Source of the DNA: JAXIHJ01 sp034189755
GTDB taxonomy: Bacteria > Planctomycetota > Phycisphaerae > SM23-33
Assembly: GCA_034189755.1 (NCBI GenBank)
Contig: JAXIHJ010000141.1
Location: 1-34,539 of the forward strand
Length of the DNA: 34,539 nucleotides
Reading direction: 5' to 3'
The translations under genes were made by a program, and so were the position numbers. Below the pieces are notes generated by a model. The model was not told the DNA's origin. It was given only the letters and a program-made list of their open reading frames with translations, and ran no database searches. This document shows, in pieces, positions 1-8,225 of this stretch (its first letter is position 1; the number at the start of each line of letters is the position of its first letter).

Positions 1-117
1 CAATTGTCTGGAGGACACTGAAAACTAGTAGTCGCTACTACACTTATCTCCATTCATACCCCTCTTTATCTTGTTTATCACATCAAAAGCACTTTCTACA
101 CTCTCATCCATATTCCT
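1..117. other. Atypical AT-rich window end, possible assembly artefact
   Basis: The first 120 bases contain 46 G or C (38%), against 76 of 120 (63%) in the next 120. The reading frame of the export gene carries two consecutive TAG stops at 26-31. The residues it would encode between 71 and about 117 do not look like the signal peptide and lipobox expected for this family. I infer that the true 5' part of the gene is missing and this stretch is foreign or low-quality end sequence. A real rearrangement cannot be excluded. Confidence 0.55.
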
Positions 118-733
118 GTATGTGCCGATTGCGCCGGACGGGCGCATATCACTGCCGTTCGTCGTGGACATTCTCGCGGCAGGCCGGACCGTTGGCGAGC
201 TGCACCGTGAACTGAACCTGGCCTACATAGAGGTCGGCTTGACGGAGCTGGAGGTTACGGTGAACCTCCAGACGATCGCGCCGATCCGCGTTTTCGTCTT
301 TGGAGAGGTTCGCATTCCCGGCCCGTTGCTGAACCGCACAGGCGCGGTTACAAGCAGCAGCGAGATGACAATCCTTCAGGCTATCGCCCAGGCGGGCAGC
401 TATCTTCCCGGACGGGCCGAGTTGAGCAAAGTGCTGCTGATTCGCCGCCGGCACCTGAGCCGCCCGCAAATTGCGGTTGTGAACCTCTTTCAGCTTCTGG
501 AGAACCGCAGCCGGACGGCGGAAGAACCGGTCGTGGCGGATTCCGGCAATTACCGTTACGACATCTGGCTCGAAGACGGGGACATCCTGTACGTGCCTAC
601 TACCGAAATCGCCAAACGCGCCGACTATATAGAATACGTCTGGACCAAGGGTATCCGGGCGGTCAGCGGATTCACCAGCAGTGCTTCATACAGCGTCACC
701 GACGTAGTGGACTGGGTTGGACCGAATCCCTAA
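71..733 (+). CDS. Polysaccharide export protein, Wza-like (5' truncated)
   Basis: This is an outer-membrane polysaccharide export protein of the Poly_export/SLBB type, which forms the exit channel for capsule or exopolysaccharide. The segment beginning VPIAPDGRISLP and ending in an EVTVNL strand matches the Poly_export domain. It is followed by an SLBB-like region (residues about 75-170) with RVFVFGEVRIPG, a TILQAIAQAGSYLPG helix and a GDILYVP strand. The coordinate given uses a TTG at 71, but reliable homology begins only near 117, and the signal peptide and the first part of the domain are absent. At 220 residues it is shorter than usual for the family. The chain-length gene follows 36 bases downstream, which supports a Wza-Wzc type pairing. 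The family call is firm; the start is not real. Confidence 0.85.
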   Translation: MFITSKALSTLSSIFLYVPIAPDGRISLPFVVDILAAGRTVGELHRELNLAYIEVGLTELEVTVNLQTIAPIRVFVFGEVRIPGPLLNRTGAVTSSSEMTILQAIAQAGSYLPGRAELSKVLLIRRRHLSRPQIAVVNLFQLLENRSRTAEEPVVADSGNYRYDIWLEDGDILYVPTTEIAKRADYIEYVWTKGIRAVSGFTSSASYSVTDVVDWVGPNP

Positions 734-769
734 TTTGGCGAGCCTGGACCTGCGCGTAAGAGGTGCAAC

Positions 770-2281
770 ATGAACAGAACGTTGCGTGAAATCGTACGGA
801 TTCTGGCCAGCCGATTTCTGGGCATGGTCCTGATCCTGGTGGTTATGCTTGGGGCGGCGGGCGTGGTAACCTGGTTCTCGCCCAGATGGTACCGCAGTGA
901 GACGACGCTTCTTGCCAAGCCCAGCCGAATGGTCAACCCGCTGGAGCAGCAGCAGATCGCCAACCGGGACCAGGTCTCGCTGTTCGTCGCCACGCAGCGG
1001 GAGATTATCAAGAGCGACGACGTGCTGGCTGCGGCCCTGCTGCAACTGGACGGCTGGGACGGCGGCGGAGAAGGGCCTAGCGACCAGGAAATCAGGCAGT
1101 ACATCGATCAGAACACCACCAAGATGCGCCAGGTGAGCGGGTATGTGAACGTGGTGACGCCCGGCGGGCCTGACGCAACTTTTACCCAAACGTTTACTAT
1201 CCGCGTGGACTGGCCCGAGCAGCGGTCTGAAGCTGCCAAGCTGGCGACGGGTTCCGACGTGCTGGCTGCCCGCAAGGCACAGGCGTTTGCTCAACACCTG
1301 GTCAAGGCGTACCTGCATCGGTACGTACAGTTGGAGCGCCAGCGGGCCAGCGCCGGGACGAAGTTCCTCACCGAAAAATCCCTGGCCGCCGCTAGAACGA
1401 TGCTCGACTCGGCCACGGCCGAGCTTCAGGCCTTCATCGACCAGGAGCTGAAAGGCGACCTGCTGCAATTGATCAACATGGCCAGCACGGGCGGCGGGCT
1501 GGAGACCGGCGAGGCCAGTCTCAAAACCGGCGCTCAGGCCCAGATAAACGCGATGGACGCCAGGCTGAAGGAACTCCGGACGCTACAGAAAGTGCTGGAT
1601 ACCGAACTGGCCAAAAAGGATTCCGCGGAGCTTGTCGTTCCGGATGCCGTGACGCGGGGCAATTCTTCGGTCGGCCTGCTCCAGGAGAAAATTATCCGGC
1701 TGAAGCTTCGGCTTAATGAGCTTCAGCCGCGATACACCGAGGCTTACCAGGAGCTTCGCAACGTCAAGGCGGAGCTTGCCGAGGCCCGCAGCGACCTGCG
1801 CGACCAGTTGACAAAGCAACGGACACGAACCGAGCAGGAAATAACCCTGCTTTCCTCGAGGCGCGACGAACTGGCTAGCCACGTTGCCCAGAGCCAGAAG
1901 CGTGTGGACGACCTGGCCGCCAAGGCCGCAAACTATCAGCGCCTCCAGCGGGCCGTTACCACCGCCCAGGGCATCTACGACGCCGAGCGGCAGCGAGTAG
2001 CCAGCGCAGTAACGGCTGAGCAGCTTGCTTCCAATCCGATTCTGGTTACGGTTCTGGGCGGACCGTCCCGGCCGGACCCGGTCCGCCCCCGCCGGCCGAT
2101 TGTCTGGCTGAACATGCTGGTCGCCCTGGTAGCCGCCGTGATAATCGCATTGGCGTATGCGTTCCTTGCAGATCACTTTGACCATTCGATTAAGGGCGTC
2201 GGCGACGCTGAACGATACCTCGGCGTGCCGGTGCTGGGTTCCATCCCGAAACTTGGACGCGGCATTGTCCGTGTGAGGTGA
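770..2281 (+). CDS. Polysaccharide chain-length determinant (Wzz/GumC-like)
   Basis: This is an inner-membrane polysaccharide co-polymerase that sets chain length and links the polymerase to the export channel. The 503-residue protein has the family architecture: an N-terminal membrane segment (about 16-36), a periplasmic Wzz-type region beginning WYRSETTLLA, a long charged and probably coiled-coil section (about 200-400), a proline-rich motif PSRPDPVRPRRP just before the second membrane helix (about 446-468), and a short cytoplasmic tail ending in the typical YLGVPVLGSIPK. No kinase domain is fused. The following gene supplies a CpsD-like partner, an arrangement known in split systems. The stop overlaps a GTG of the next frame (GTGA), suggesting coupling. 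An ATG start at 770 is used. Confidence 0.9.
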   Translation: MNRTLREIVRILASRFLGMVLILVVMLGAAGVVTWFSPRWYRSETTLLAKPSRMVNPLEQQQIANRDQVSLFVATQREIIKSDDVLAAALLQLDGWDGGGEGPSDQEIRQYIDQNTTKMRQVSGYVNVVTPGGPDATFTQTFTIRVDWPEQRSEAAKLATGSDVLAARKAQAFAQHLVKAYLHRYVQLERQRASAGTKFLTEKSLAAARTMLDSATAELQAFIDQELKGDLLQLINMASTGGGLETGEASLKTGAQAQINAMDARLKELRTLQKVLDTELAKKDSAELVVPDAVTRGNSSVGLLQEKIIRLKLRLNELQPRYTEAYQELRNVKAELAEARSDLRDQLTKQRTRTEQEITLLSSRRDELASHVAQSQKRVDDLAAKAANYQRLQRAVTTAQGIYDAERQRVASAVTAEQLASNPILVTVLGGPSRPDPVRPRRPIVWLNMLVALVAAVIIALAYAFLADHFDHSIKGVGDAERYLGVPVLGSIPKLGRGIVRVR

Positions 2282-2286
2282 GGTGG

Positions 2287-2973
2287 ATGATGACAGTAAT
2301 GACAGAAACGAACCCGGAGATGCCTACCAGTTCCAAGGCCTCGCTGAAACCCAGGGCCGACGAGATTTTTCGCGGCTTGTGGGCGTCCCTGTTCTATTCC
2401 GGGCGCACCGGCGGCAAGAGCGTGTTGGTTTGTTCGTCGGGTTCCGGCGAAGGCTCATCGACCGTCGCATGTGGGCTTGCATTGGCCGGCAGTGAACCGG
2501 CCAGCGGCGCGCGCGTAGCGCTGGTGGATTTCAACCTTCGCAATCCGTCGCTGCATCGAATACTGAAACTCAAGCAAAGCCCGGGCGTTTGCGATGTCAT
2601 CATCAACAACGGTCAGCCCGAGACCGCAGCCCAGGTTCTCAGCAGTACGCTGGACGTCTACACAGCCGGCGATGTTTCAGGCCGACTGCTGGACGTGCTT
2701 CGGGGCGAGACCGTACAGCGATTCCTCGATACGCTGTCCGGCGGCTACGACTACGTGGTCGTGGACGTCGCGCCGGCCAACCAGTTCCCCGACGCGCAGG
2801 TTCTGGCGGGTCTTATCAAGGACGTCGTCCTTGTCGCGTACACCGAGCAGACACCTCGTGAAGCCGTCGCCCAGGCCAAAAAACGCCTCGAAGCCAACGG
2901 CGGAAAACTCGTCGGGCTGACCCTTAACATGCGAACCTATCCGATTCCGAAATTCCTCTACAGGCATGTTTGA
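2287..2973 (+). CDS. CpsD/BY-kinase-like ATPase with degenerate P-loop
   Basis: This belongs by fold and context to the bacterial tyrosine kinase (CpsD/CapB, MinD-like) family that partners the chain-length protein. The expected Walker A pattern GxGEGKST reads GSGEGSST, so the P-loop lysine is serine (codon at 2455-2457). The Walker A' pattern DxDxR reads DFNLR, with the second aspartate changed to asparagine. Walker B is VVVDVAP. The C-terminus has only two tyrosines (TYPIPKFLY), not a clear tyrosine cluster. It may be a pseudokinase or a scaffold that modulates the co-polymerase. GTG 2278 is also possible, but ATG 2287 is preferred because a purine-rich GAGGTGAGG lies just upstream. Family membership is likely; kinase activity is doubtful. 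Confidence 0.75.
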   Translation: MMTVMTETNPEMPTSSKASLKPRADEIFRGLWASLFYSGRTGGKSVLVCSSGSGEGSSTVACGLALAGSEPASGARVALVDFNLRNPSLHRILKLKQSPGVCDVIINNGQPETAAQVLSSTLDVYTAGDVSGRLLDVLRGETVQRFLDTLSGGYDYVVVDVAPANQFPDAQVLAGLIKDVVLVAYTEQTPREAVAQAKKRLEANGGKLVGLTLNMRTYPIPKFLYRHV

Positions 2974-3007
2974 GACGCCGGGCGATTGTGCCGGGGACGA
3001 TGGTTGA

Positions 3008-4516
3008 ATGCCGACGATAGGCCAGCAAAAGGTAGATACGTTGACCATCACCGCCGTGTTCATCGCGGTGGCGGCAACGGCGGCATTGTCGCTGGCCTGG
3101 CCGGTACTGATGCCGTGGAGCTTCCTGGGGCTGGGGGCTGCGGCCCTGTTTTTTTATTGGGTCAGCCGGTGGGAAATCTCTCTCTGGGCCTGGGTCTGGG
3201 TGTTATCATACGGGCTGCTGAACTGGCCGAATTGGCGCATCGAGGTTACCGGTTTTTTCAACATGACCGTCCCGCGGTTTATCTTCGTGGCGGCCGTGCT
3301 GGCGTTCCTGCTGCATTTTATGCTTCGCCGAAGACCGGTCCGGTTCGACCGCGGGCTTTTGTGGGCCATGCTGTTTCTGACGGCATACTGCGCCGTCAGC
3401 GCCACGCTCACCGGCTGGGTAGCCCAGACTCCTGAGGTTCGGGCGGCCCCGTATTTCCGGTTCCTCAGTGCGATGCTGTTTCCATTCATCATGTTTTTCC
3501 TGGTGTATAACAGCACGCGCAACGAGAGACAGATCCACTGGGCGCTGTTGCTGTTGAGCATATACGGCTGGTACGCGATCTACATCGGCTACCTCCAGTA
3601 CACCGCCATCATAGGTTTCGGGCAGGCCAGGAGCCTGATTTGGCCGGCGTGCATCAACGACTCAACGGTCGGCATCCACTTTGACCGGGCGCGTGGGGCG
3701 TTTGGAGCGGCCGGGCCTCAGTCGGTTCTGCTGGTGGTGCTGTTCTACGCGGACCTGCTGCTAATCCGAAAAATCCGCGGCCTGTACCGCGCGGCGCTTA
3801 TAGTGCAGGCGGCCCTTATCCCGCCGGCAATCTTCTTTACCGGCATACGGGCCGCCTATCTTGCCTTCGCGCTGTGCGGGATCGTCTGGTGTCTGTGGGC
3901 GTCCAGGCGGCGATTCGGCGGCGTCAAGCTCGCACTGGCGTCGCTGGCGGTGCTGGTGGCGGCGGTGATGCTCTGGGGCAATCTGACGCAGACAAAACGC
4001 CAGACCGGCGGCGTGGCACAGCGGGAGCCAATCGTCGCCAGGTACATACTGCTGAAACAGACCTGGGAAATGGTCAAGCAGCGCCCGCTGACCGGCGTGG
4101 GGTTCGGACATTTTGTAGACGCCCAGCAGGCTATCCGACGCGACCCGTCCAGGCTGGTCGGGCTTTCTACCGGCGTGCTCGTCGAGCACAATCTCTTTTT
4201 GAACATGGTCGCCGAGACGGGCATTATAGGCCTGGCGGGCAGTTTGCTGGTCTTCTGGCTGGTGTATCGCCAGTCCGTACAGTTGTACCGCAAGCTGCCG
4301 GAGGGCGTAACGGGAATACTATCGCGGGAATTCGTGGTGCTGTTCTGGATAGTACTGGTCAACTACCTCACCACGGCCATGTTCCGCGACACGCTGTGGG
4401 CCATCTTCTCCAACGGGATGTTCTGGTCGCTGGCCGGCCTGGTCGCCGGCTACAATCGCTTGCTGGAACCGCACGCAGCTAATTCGCTCGCCGACGCCTC
4501 GGCCGTCCCAGGCTAG
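3008..4516 (+). CDS. O-antigen ligase/polymerase (Wzy/WaaL family)
   Basis: A 502-residue polytopic inner-membrane protein with roughly ten to twelve hydrophobic segments. The C-terminal half carries the Wzy_C signature: QTWEMVKQRPLTGVGFGHF, a hydrophilic periplasmic stretch, then VEHNLFLNMVAETGIIGLAG. This family polymerises undecaprenyl-linked repeat units (Wzy) or ligates finished glycans to an acceptor (WaaL); sequence alone does not separate the two. Because a flippase follows and a co-polymerase precedes it, polymerase of a Wzy-dependent pathway is the better guess. The start is ATG 3008, 34 bases after the CpsD-like gene. Confidence 0.85.
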   Translation: MPTIGQQKVDTLTITAVFIAVAATAALSLAWPVLMPWSFLGLGAAALFFYWVSRWEISLWAWVWVLSYGLLNWPNWRIEVTGFFNMTVPRFIFVAAVLAFLLHFMLRRRPVRFDRGLLWAMLFLTAYCAVSATLTGWVAQTPEVRAAPYFRFLSAMLFPFIMFFLVYNSTRNERQIHWALLLLSIYGWYAIYIGYLQYTAIIGFGQARSLIWPACINDSTVGIHFDRARGAFGAAGPQSVLLVVLFYADLLLIRKIRGLYRAALIVQAALIPPAIFFTGIRAAYLAFALCGIVWCLWASRRRFGGVKLALASLAVLVAAVMLWGNLTQTKRQTGGVAQREPIVARYILLKQTWEMVKQRPLTGVGFGHFVDAQQAIRRDPSRLVGLSTGVLVEHNLFLNMVAETGIIGLAGSLLVFWLVYRQSVQLYRKLPEGVTGILSREFVVLFWIVLVNYLTTAMFRDTLWAIFSNGMFWSLAGLVAGYNRLLEPHAANSLADASAVPG

Positions 4517-4526
4517 GAGGTGTGAG

Positions 4527-6140
4527 TTGTCCGTGTTATCACGGCTGTTGAAGGTCGGCTCAATGGTGGACTCCCTTGGCGTGTATGTGCCGGCCATGGT
4601 CCTGCAAAAGGCTATGGGCCTGGCGCGTCTGTTTTTTTTCATATACATGCTGCACGAGCTTCAGCACGGCCTGTGGGGGCTGGGGGCGATGATTTTCACG
4701 ATGGCTGCGCCACTGCTGACACTGGGCAGCAATCATGGCCTGGTCCGCTACGTGAGTTTCTATGAGGTCCGGGGCAGGCTCTCGGTGTTCTACCGGAAGC
4801 TCTGGCCCCGTGTCCTGGCGATGGTGGCGGCACTGGCTGTTGTCGCGTTTTTGGCCGGTAAAGTACTGACAGACCTGCTGATCGTTTCCCGCACGAGAAG
4901 TTCACTGGGCTACAGCCAGCAACTCTGGATATGTTACGCCGCAATCGCCAACGCCATGCTGATGGCCCTTTACCACAACATGCTGGGTTTCATGTACGGC
5001 ATGAGAGCCTACAGGCTTGTCGCGGTGGTGGAGCTGTTTTTCGGTATCGTACTCACGGTGATGCTGCCGGCTGCACTGCTGGCGGAGCCCACGGCCTTGA
5101 CGGCGTTGTGGGTGCACCTGGCGGCGGTGGCGGCGGCACTGGCCGGGGGAATGACGCTTCTGCACATAGGCGTTACACGCCTGACGGACCACGTTCCTGT
5201 CATCCCGGACGAAGGGCTTGTAATGGAAGTTGACCCGGCGGGCGAAGAAATTACCGGCGCCGTGCCGGAATCGCCCATGCCGGCCGATACGCCGGAGGCC
5301 CCTGAGAAAAACGCATTCGAACGCGTTCTGAAGTTTGGTTCGGTTGCGATGATAGCCACGCTGCTCTGGCATGGTGTGGGCTTTGTGAGCTTCTGGCTGA
5401 CAAACCGCTTTGCGGGCACCGCCAAGCTCGGCGTGTTCCGGGCCTTCCTTATGCTGGGCCAATCGGTGATCTTTATCGCCAACTCGGCCTGGGCGGTAAT
5501 CTTCTCGCACGTGGCCAGACGCTGGGAAAACGACGACCGGAAGACCGCCCTGTTTACGCTTCAGGCGGCCTACAAAGCGGTGGCCCTGATTATGATGACG
5601 CTGACAATCACCGTCTACGTTTCTGCGCCGCTATGGGTTAGAATCCTTCCCGTTAGATACCAAGACGGTCTGCCGCTGCTGGGCGGGCTGCTTATGTTTT
5701 TCCAGGGCATCACGCACCTGAGCATTATGACCATCATCGCCAAATTGCAGGAGCGGCCTTACGTGATTGCCCTGGCGTCCCTGGCCGCCGGCGCTGCGAA
5801 CGTGCTGTTGGCGCTGTGGTGGATGCCGATATGCCGATACGCGCCGGCAGGCGCATCATGGGCGGCCGGCGTCGGGCTTTACGTGGGCGCAGGGCTTGTT
5901 ACGCTGCTGTACTTTTACCTGACCGATGTAAAATTGAGTTTCGTCACCCACGTCGTAATGGTGCTGCCGGTGATGCTGCTAATGCCGCTGTGCCTGCCGG
6001 TGTGGGTCTTGGCGGTCGTATGGATGCTGCTGCTGGCGGTGGCTGTGGGCACGCCGTGGTGCTTCCAGCCGGACGAGCGCCGTGTTCTGGCATTTTATAT
6101 CGTACGGACCGCCAAGAGCCTGAAGCGGGTGTTCTCATGA
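4527..6140 (+). CDS. Lipid-linked oligosaccharide flippase (Wzx-like, MOP superfamily)
   Basis: A 537-residue membrane protein with about 14 predicted helices, typical of Wzx/polysaccharide flippases that move undecaprenyl-diphosphate-linked units to the periplasmic face. The N-terminal pattern (SMVDSLGVYVPAMVLQKAMG, then GLGAMIFTMAAPLLTLG) fits the family. A hydrophilic acidic loop of about 45 residues (about 230-275, rich in E, P and D) separates the two halves. The start is a TTG at 4527 placed six bases after a perfect AGGAGG (4515-4520); GTG 4533 is a weaker alternative. The stop overlaps the next start as ATGA. The context of polymerase before and glycosyltransferases after supports the role. 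Confidence 0.85.
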   Translation: MSVLSRLLKVGSMVDSLGVYVPAMVLQKAMGLARLFFFIYMLHELQHGLWGLGAMIFTMAAPLLTLGSNHGLVRYVSFYEVRGRLSVFYRKLWPRVLAMVAALAVVAFLAGKVLTDLLIVSRTRSSLGYSQQLWICYAAIANAMLMALYHNMLGFMYGMRAYRLVAVVELFFGIVLTVMLPAALLAEPTALTALWVHLAAVAAALAGGMTLLHIGVTRLTDHVPVIPDEGLVMEVDPAGEEITGAVPESPMPADTPEAPEKNAFERVLKFGSVAMIATLLWHGVGFVSFWLTNRFAGTAKLGVFRAFLMLGQSVIFIANSAWAVIFSHVARRWENDDRKTALFTLQAAYKAVALIMMTLTITVYVSAPLWVRILPVRYQDGLPLLGGLLMFFQGITHLSIMTIIAKLQERPYVIALASLAAGAANVLLALWWMPICRYAPAGASWAAGVGLYVGAGLVTLLYFYLTDVKLSFVTHVVMVLPVMLLMPLCLPVWVLAVVWMLLLAVAVGTPWCFQPDERRVLAFYIVRTAKSLKRVFS

Positions 6141-7078
6141 GACTGTCGGTCTCGGTTATTGTCGCAACTCACGATCGTGCGGAAAGCCTCCGCCGGGCGG
6201 TGGACTCGGTACTTACCCAGTCCTGCCTGCCGCTGGAACTTATCGTTGTCAACGACGGCGACGAGCAGACCCCGCCGGACATCGCCGGGCGCGCCGACGC
6301 CGCCGGTGTAACCTACCGAAGCCTGAGGCAGGGCCGGGCCTCTCTGCCGGCTGCTCGCAACAGGGCGATGGAAATCTCCCGCGGAGACGTGATTTTGTTC
6401 ATCGACGACGACGTTGTCCTGCCGGCTGAGTACCTTCTCAGGCTCATCGAGCTTTACGAACTCGACGCCGCCGGTGTAGTGGCGGGCATCGGCGGGCGGA
6501 TTGTCGAGCCGGACCAGGACCGCCTTCCACGCAGAATCTGGGAGGCGCTGGCCGTGGCGCTTGGGCTGGGGCGGTTCTCGCCGCGGCGGTGCGCGGGGCG
6601 ATACGTCGCGCTGCCGGTGCGGCTTAGAGGCCGGCTCGTGCCCGCCAGGCGACTGTCCGGTGGGGCAATGAGCCTGAGAGACAGGCTTGCCAAGAGCGAG
6701 CGGTTCGATGAGCGATTCGGCGGTTATGCGCTCGGCGAGGACCGCGAGTTTTCATTCCGCGTCGGCCGGCGGTGGCCTCTGTTCTCCGCGCCGGACTTAG
6801 AGGCGCTGCACCTGCCGGCTGCCAGGGGCCGGCCTGACTTCCGGGCACGCGGACGGATGTACGCAGGCAATTCCATGCACATCGCACGCTACAGCGTCGA
6901 GGACGGCGCGGGCACCAGGCTGCTGCTGGCCTACGACCTGGCCGGGACAATGATACTGTACCTGAGCTTCGCGGCGCTGCGGTGGCGGCGAACGCACCTG
7001 GACTTCGCAGCCGGCGTCGCCTGGGAAACACTTCTGAAGATTAGAGACAAGCTAAGAAACTACCTGTGCGGGTCCTGA
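6137..7078 (+). CDS. Family 2 glycosyltransferase
   Basis: A 313-residue GT-A fold glycosyltransferase that would add a sugar to the lipid-linked repeat unit on the cytoplasmic face. The N-terminus SVSVIVATHDRAESLRRAV and the following LELIVVNDGD are typical GT2 nucleotide-binding elements. The metal-binding aspartates are in ILFIDDDVVLP, and a GEDREFSFR motif near residue 200 corresponds to the ED acceptor-site motif. A hydrophobic stretch near the C-terminus (LLLAYDLAGTMILYLSF) may anchor it to the membrane. The frame is open further upstream to 5816, but homology begins at the ATG at 6137, which overlaps the flippase stop (ATGA). Donor and acceptor are unknown. Confidence 0.85.
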   Translation: MRLSVSVIVATHDRAESLRRAVDSVLTQSCLPLELIVVNDGDEQTPPDIAGRADAAGVTYRSLRQGRASLPAARNRAMEISRGDVILFIDDDVVLPAEYLLRLIELYELDAAGVVAGIGGRIVEPDQDRLPRRIWEALAVALGLGRFSPRRCAGRYVALPVRLRGRLVPARRLSGGAMSLRDRLAKSERFDERFGGYALGEDREFSFRVGRRWPLFSAPDLEALHLPAARGRPDFRARGRMYAGNSMHIARYSVEDGAGTRLLLAYDLAGTMILYLSFAALRWRRTHLDFAAGVAWETLLKIRDKLRNYLCGS

Positions 7079-8175
7079 TGACGATGAGCGAACTGCTGGC
7101 CGGCGGTGCGGAAAAGACCGCGCTGGAGCTGGTCGGCGCGCTGGCGGGAAGGGGTTACGAATTCGTCGTGGCGTCGATGCGACGCAGCGACGGAGTGTCG
7201 GGGTTGGGCGATGCGTTCGCCGCGGCGGGTGCGACGGTTTATGAGGGCCTGGCGCGCCGGCGGCTGGACCCGCTGGCGACCTGGCGGCTGGCAAGAATCA
7301 TCCGCCGACACGAAATCGACGTCATGCTCGTCGTCGACGTGCCGAGGAACGCAATGTTCCACTCGTTTCTCGCTGTGCCTCTGAGCGGCCGAAAGATTCC
7401 CAGGCTGTGCTGGTGCAAGTCGATGCCGGGCGGGCAGTCCGGCAGGTTCTGGCGGCATCTCCGGGCCTACAAGGCATTCTGCAAGCTGGCTGTCATCATC
7501 TGCACCAGCCGGCTGCAGCGAAACAGGCTCATAGAGTGCGGGCTTTCGCGCCGGCACATGCCGCTGATCCGCAACGGCGTAAATCTTCAAAGCCTGCCCC
7601 ACGCGGGCGAGACCGACCTGCCGCTTCCGAAGGGCAAGCGGATTATCGTCCAGGTCGCCAACGTCATGCCCGACAAGGACCACGCCACGCTTATCGCCGC
7701 GGCTGAAAAACTCGCCGTCGCGCGGGACGATTTCCACTTGGTTCTTGCGGGGCGTGGCACCGATTCGCCTTCGCTGGCCGATAGCGTCCGTCGGGCCGGC
7801 CTGACCGGGCGTATAAGCTTGGCCGGTTACCGCCAAGACATTCCGGCCATACTGGCGGCGGCGGATTTGTTCGTGCTCTCGACGCGGAGCGAGGTTTTTT
7901 CCGTCGCGATTCTGGAGGCCATGGCGGCGGGCGTATGCGTCGTAACCAGCGATATTCCGGCCATGGACGAGGTTTTCACCCATCGCATCGAGGGTCTGAA
8001 GTTCCCGCCCGGCGACGGCGCAGCCCTGGCCGGGGCGATCGCGGAACTGCTGGACGATACGGACCTGAGGCTGCGTCTCGCGGCCGCAGGCGGGCGGCGA
8101 GCCGGGCGGTTTGGCCTGCTGCGCATGGCGGCGGGCTTCGATCGGCTCCTGCGGGTCTTAGGCAACAAGCACTAA
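7066..8175 (+). CDS. Family 4 glycosyltransferase
   Basis: A 369-residue GT-B fold enzyme. The N-terminus starts MRVLMTMSELLAGGAEK, the usual GT4 glycine-rich acceptor-domain opening. The C-terminal donor domain contains IIVQVANVMPDKDHATLI, a LVLAGRG strand and the retaining EX7E motif EVFSVAILE followed by AMAAG. It likely transfers a nucleotide-sugar-derived residue to the lipid-linked oligosaccharide. The GTG at 7066 lies inside the end of the GT2 gene (13-base overlap), pointing to translational coupling. The donor sugar cannot be told from sequence. Confidence 0.88.
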   Translation: MRVLMTMSELLAGGAEKTALELVGALAGRGYEFVVASMRRSDGVSGLGDAFAAAGATVYEGLARRRLDPLATWRLARIIRRHEIDVMLVVDVPRNAMFHSFLAVPLSGRKIPRLCWCKSMPGGQSGRFWRHLRAYKAFCKLAVIICTSRLQRNRLIECGLSRRHMPLIRNGVNLQSLPHAGETDLPLPKGKRIIVQVANVMPDKDHATLIAAAEKLAVARDDFHLVLAGRGTDSPSLADSVRRAGLTGRISLAGYRQDIPAILAAADLFVLSTRSEVFSVAILEAMAAGVCVVTSDIPAMDEVFTHRIEGLKFPPGDGAALAGAIAELLDDTDLRLRLAAAGGRRAGRFGLLRMAAGFDRLLRVLGNKH

Positions 8176-8225
8176 GGTCCATTGAGACGGTCAGTTCCGG
8201 CGTCGATTTGGCCGATAAGGTGAGT

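Noticed and set aside
686..1468. A 260-codon minus-strand frame across the chain-length gene
   Set aside because: It lies opposite a gene with clear Wzz-type features and shows no family resemblance.
5816..6136. Upstream extension of the GT2 frame
   Set aside because: It overlaps the conserved C-terminal helices of the flippase and has no homology. The ATG at 6137 gives the standard GT2 start.
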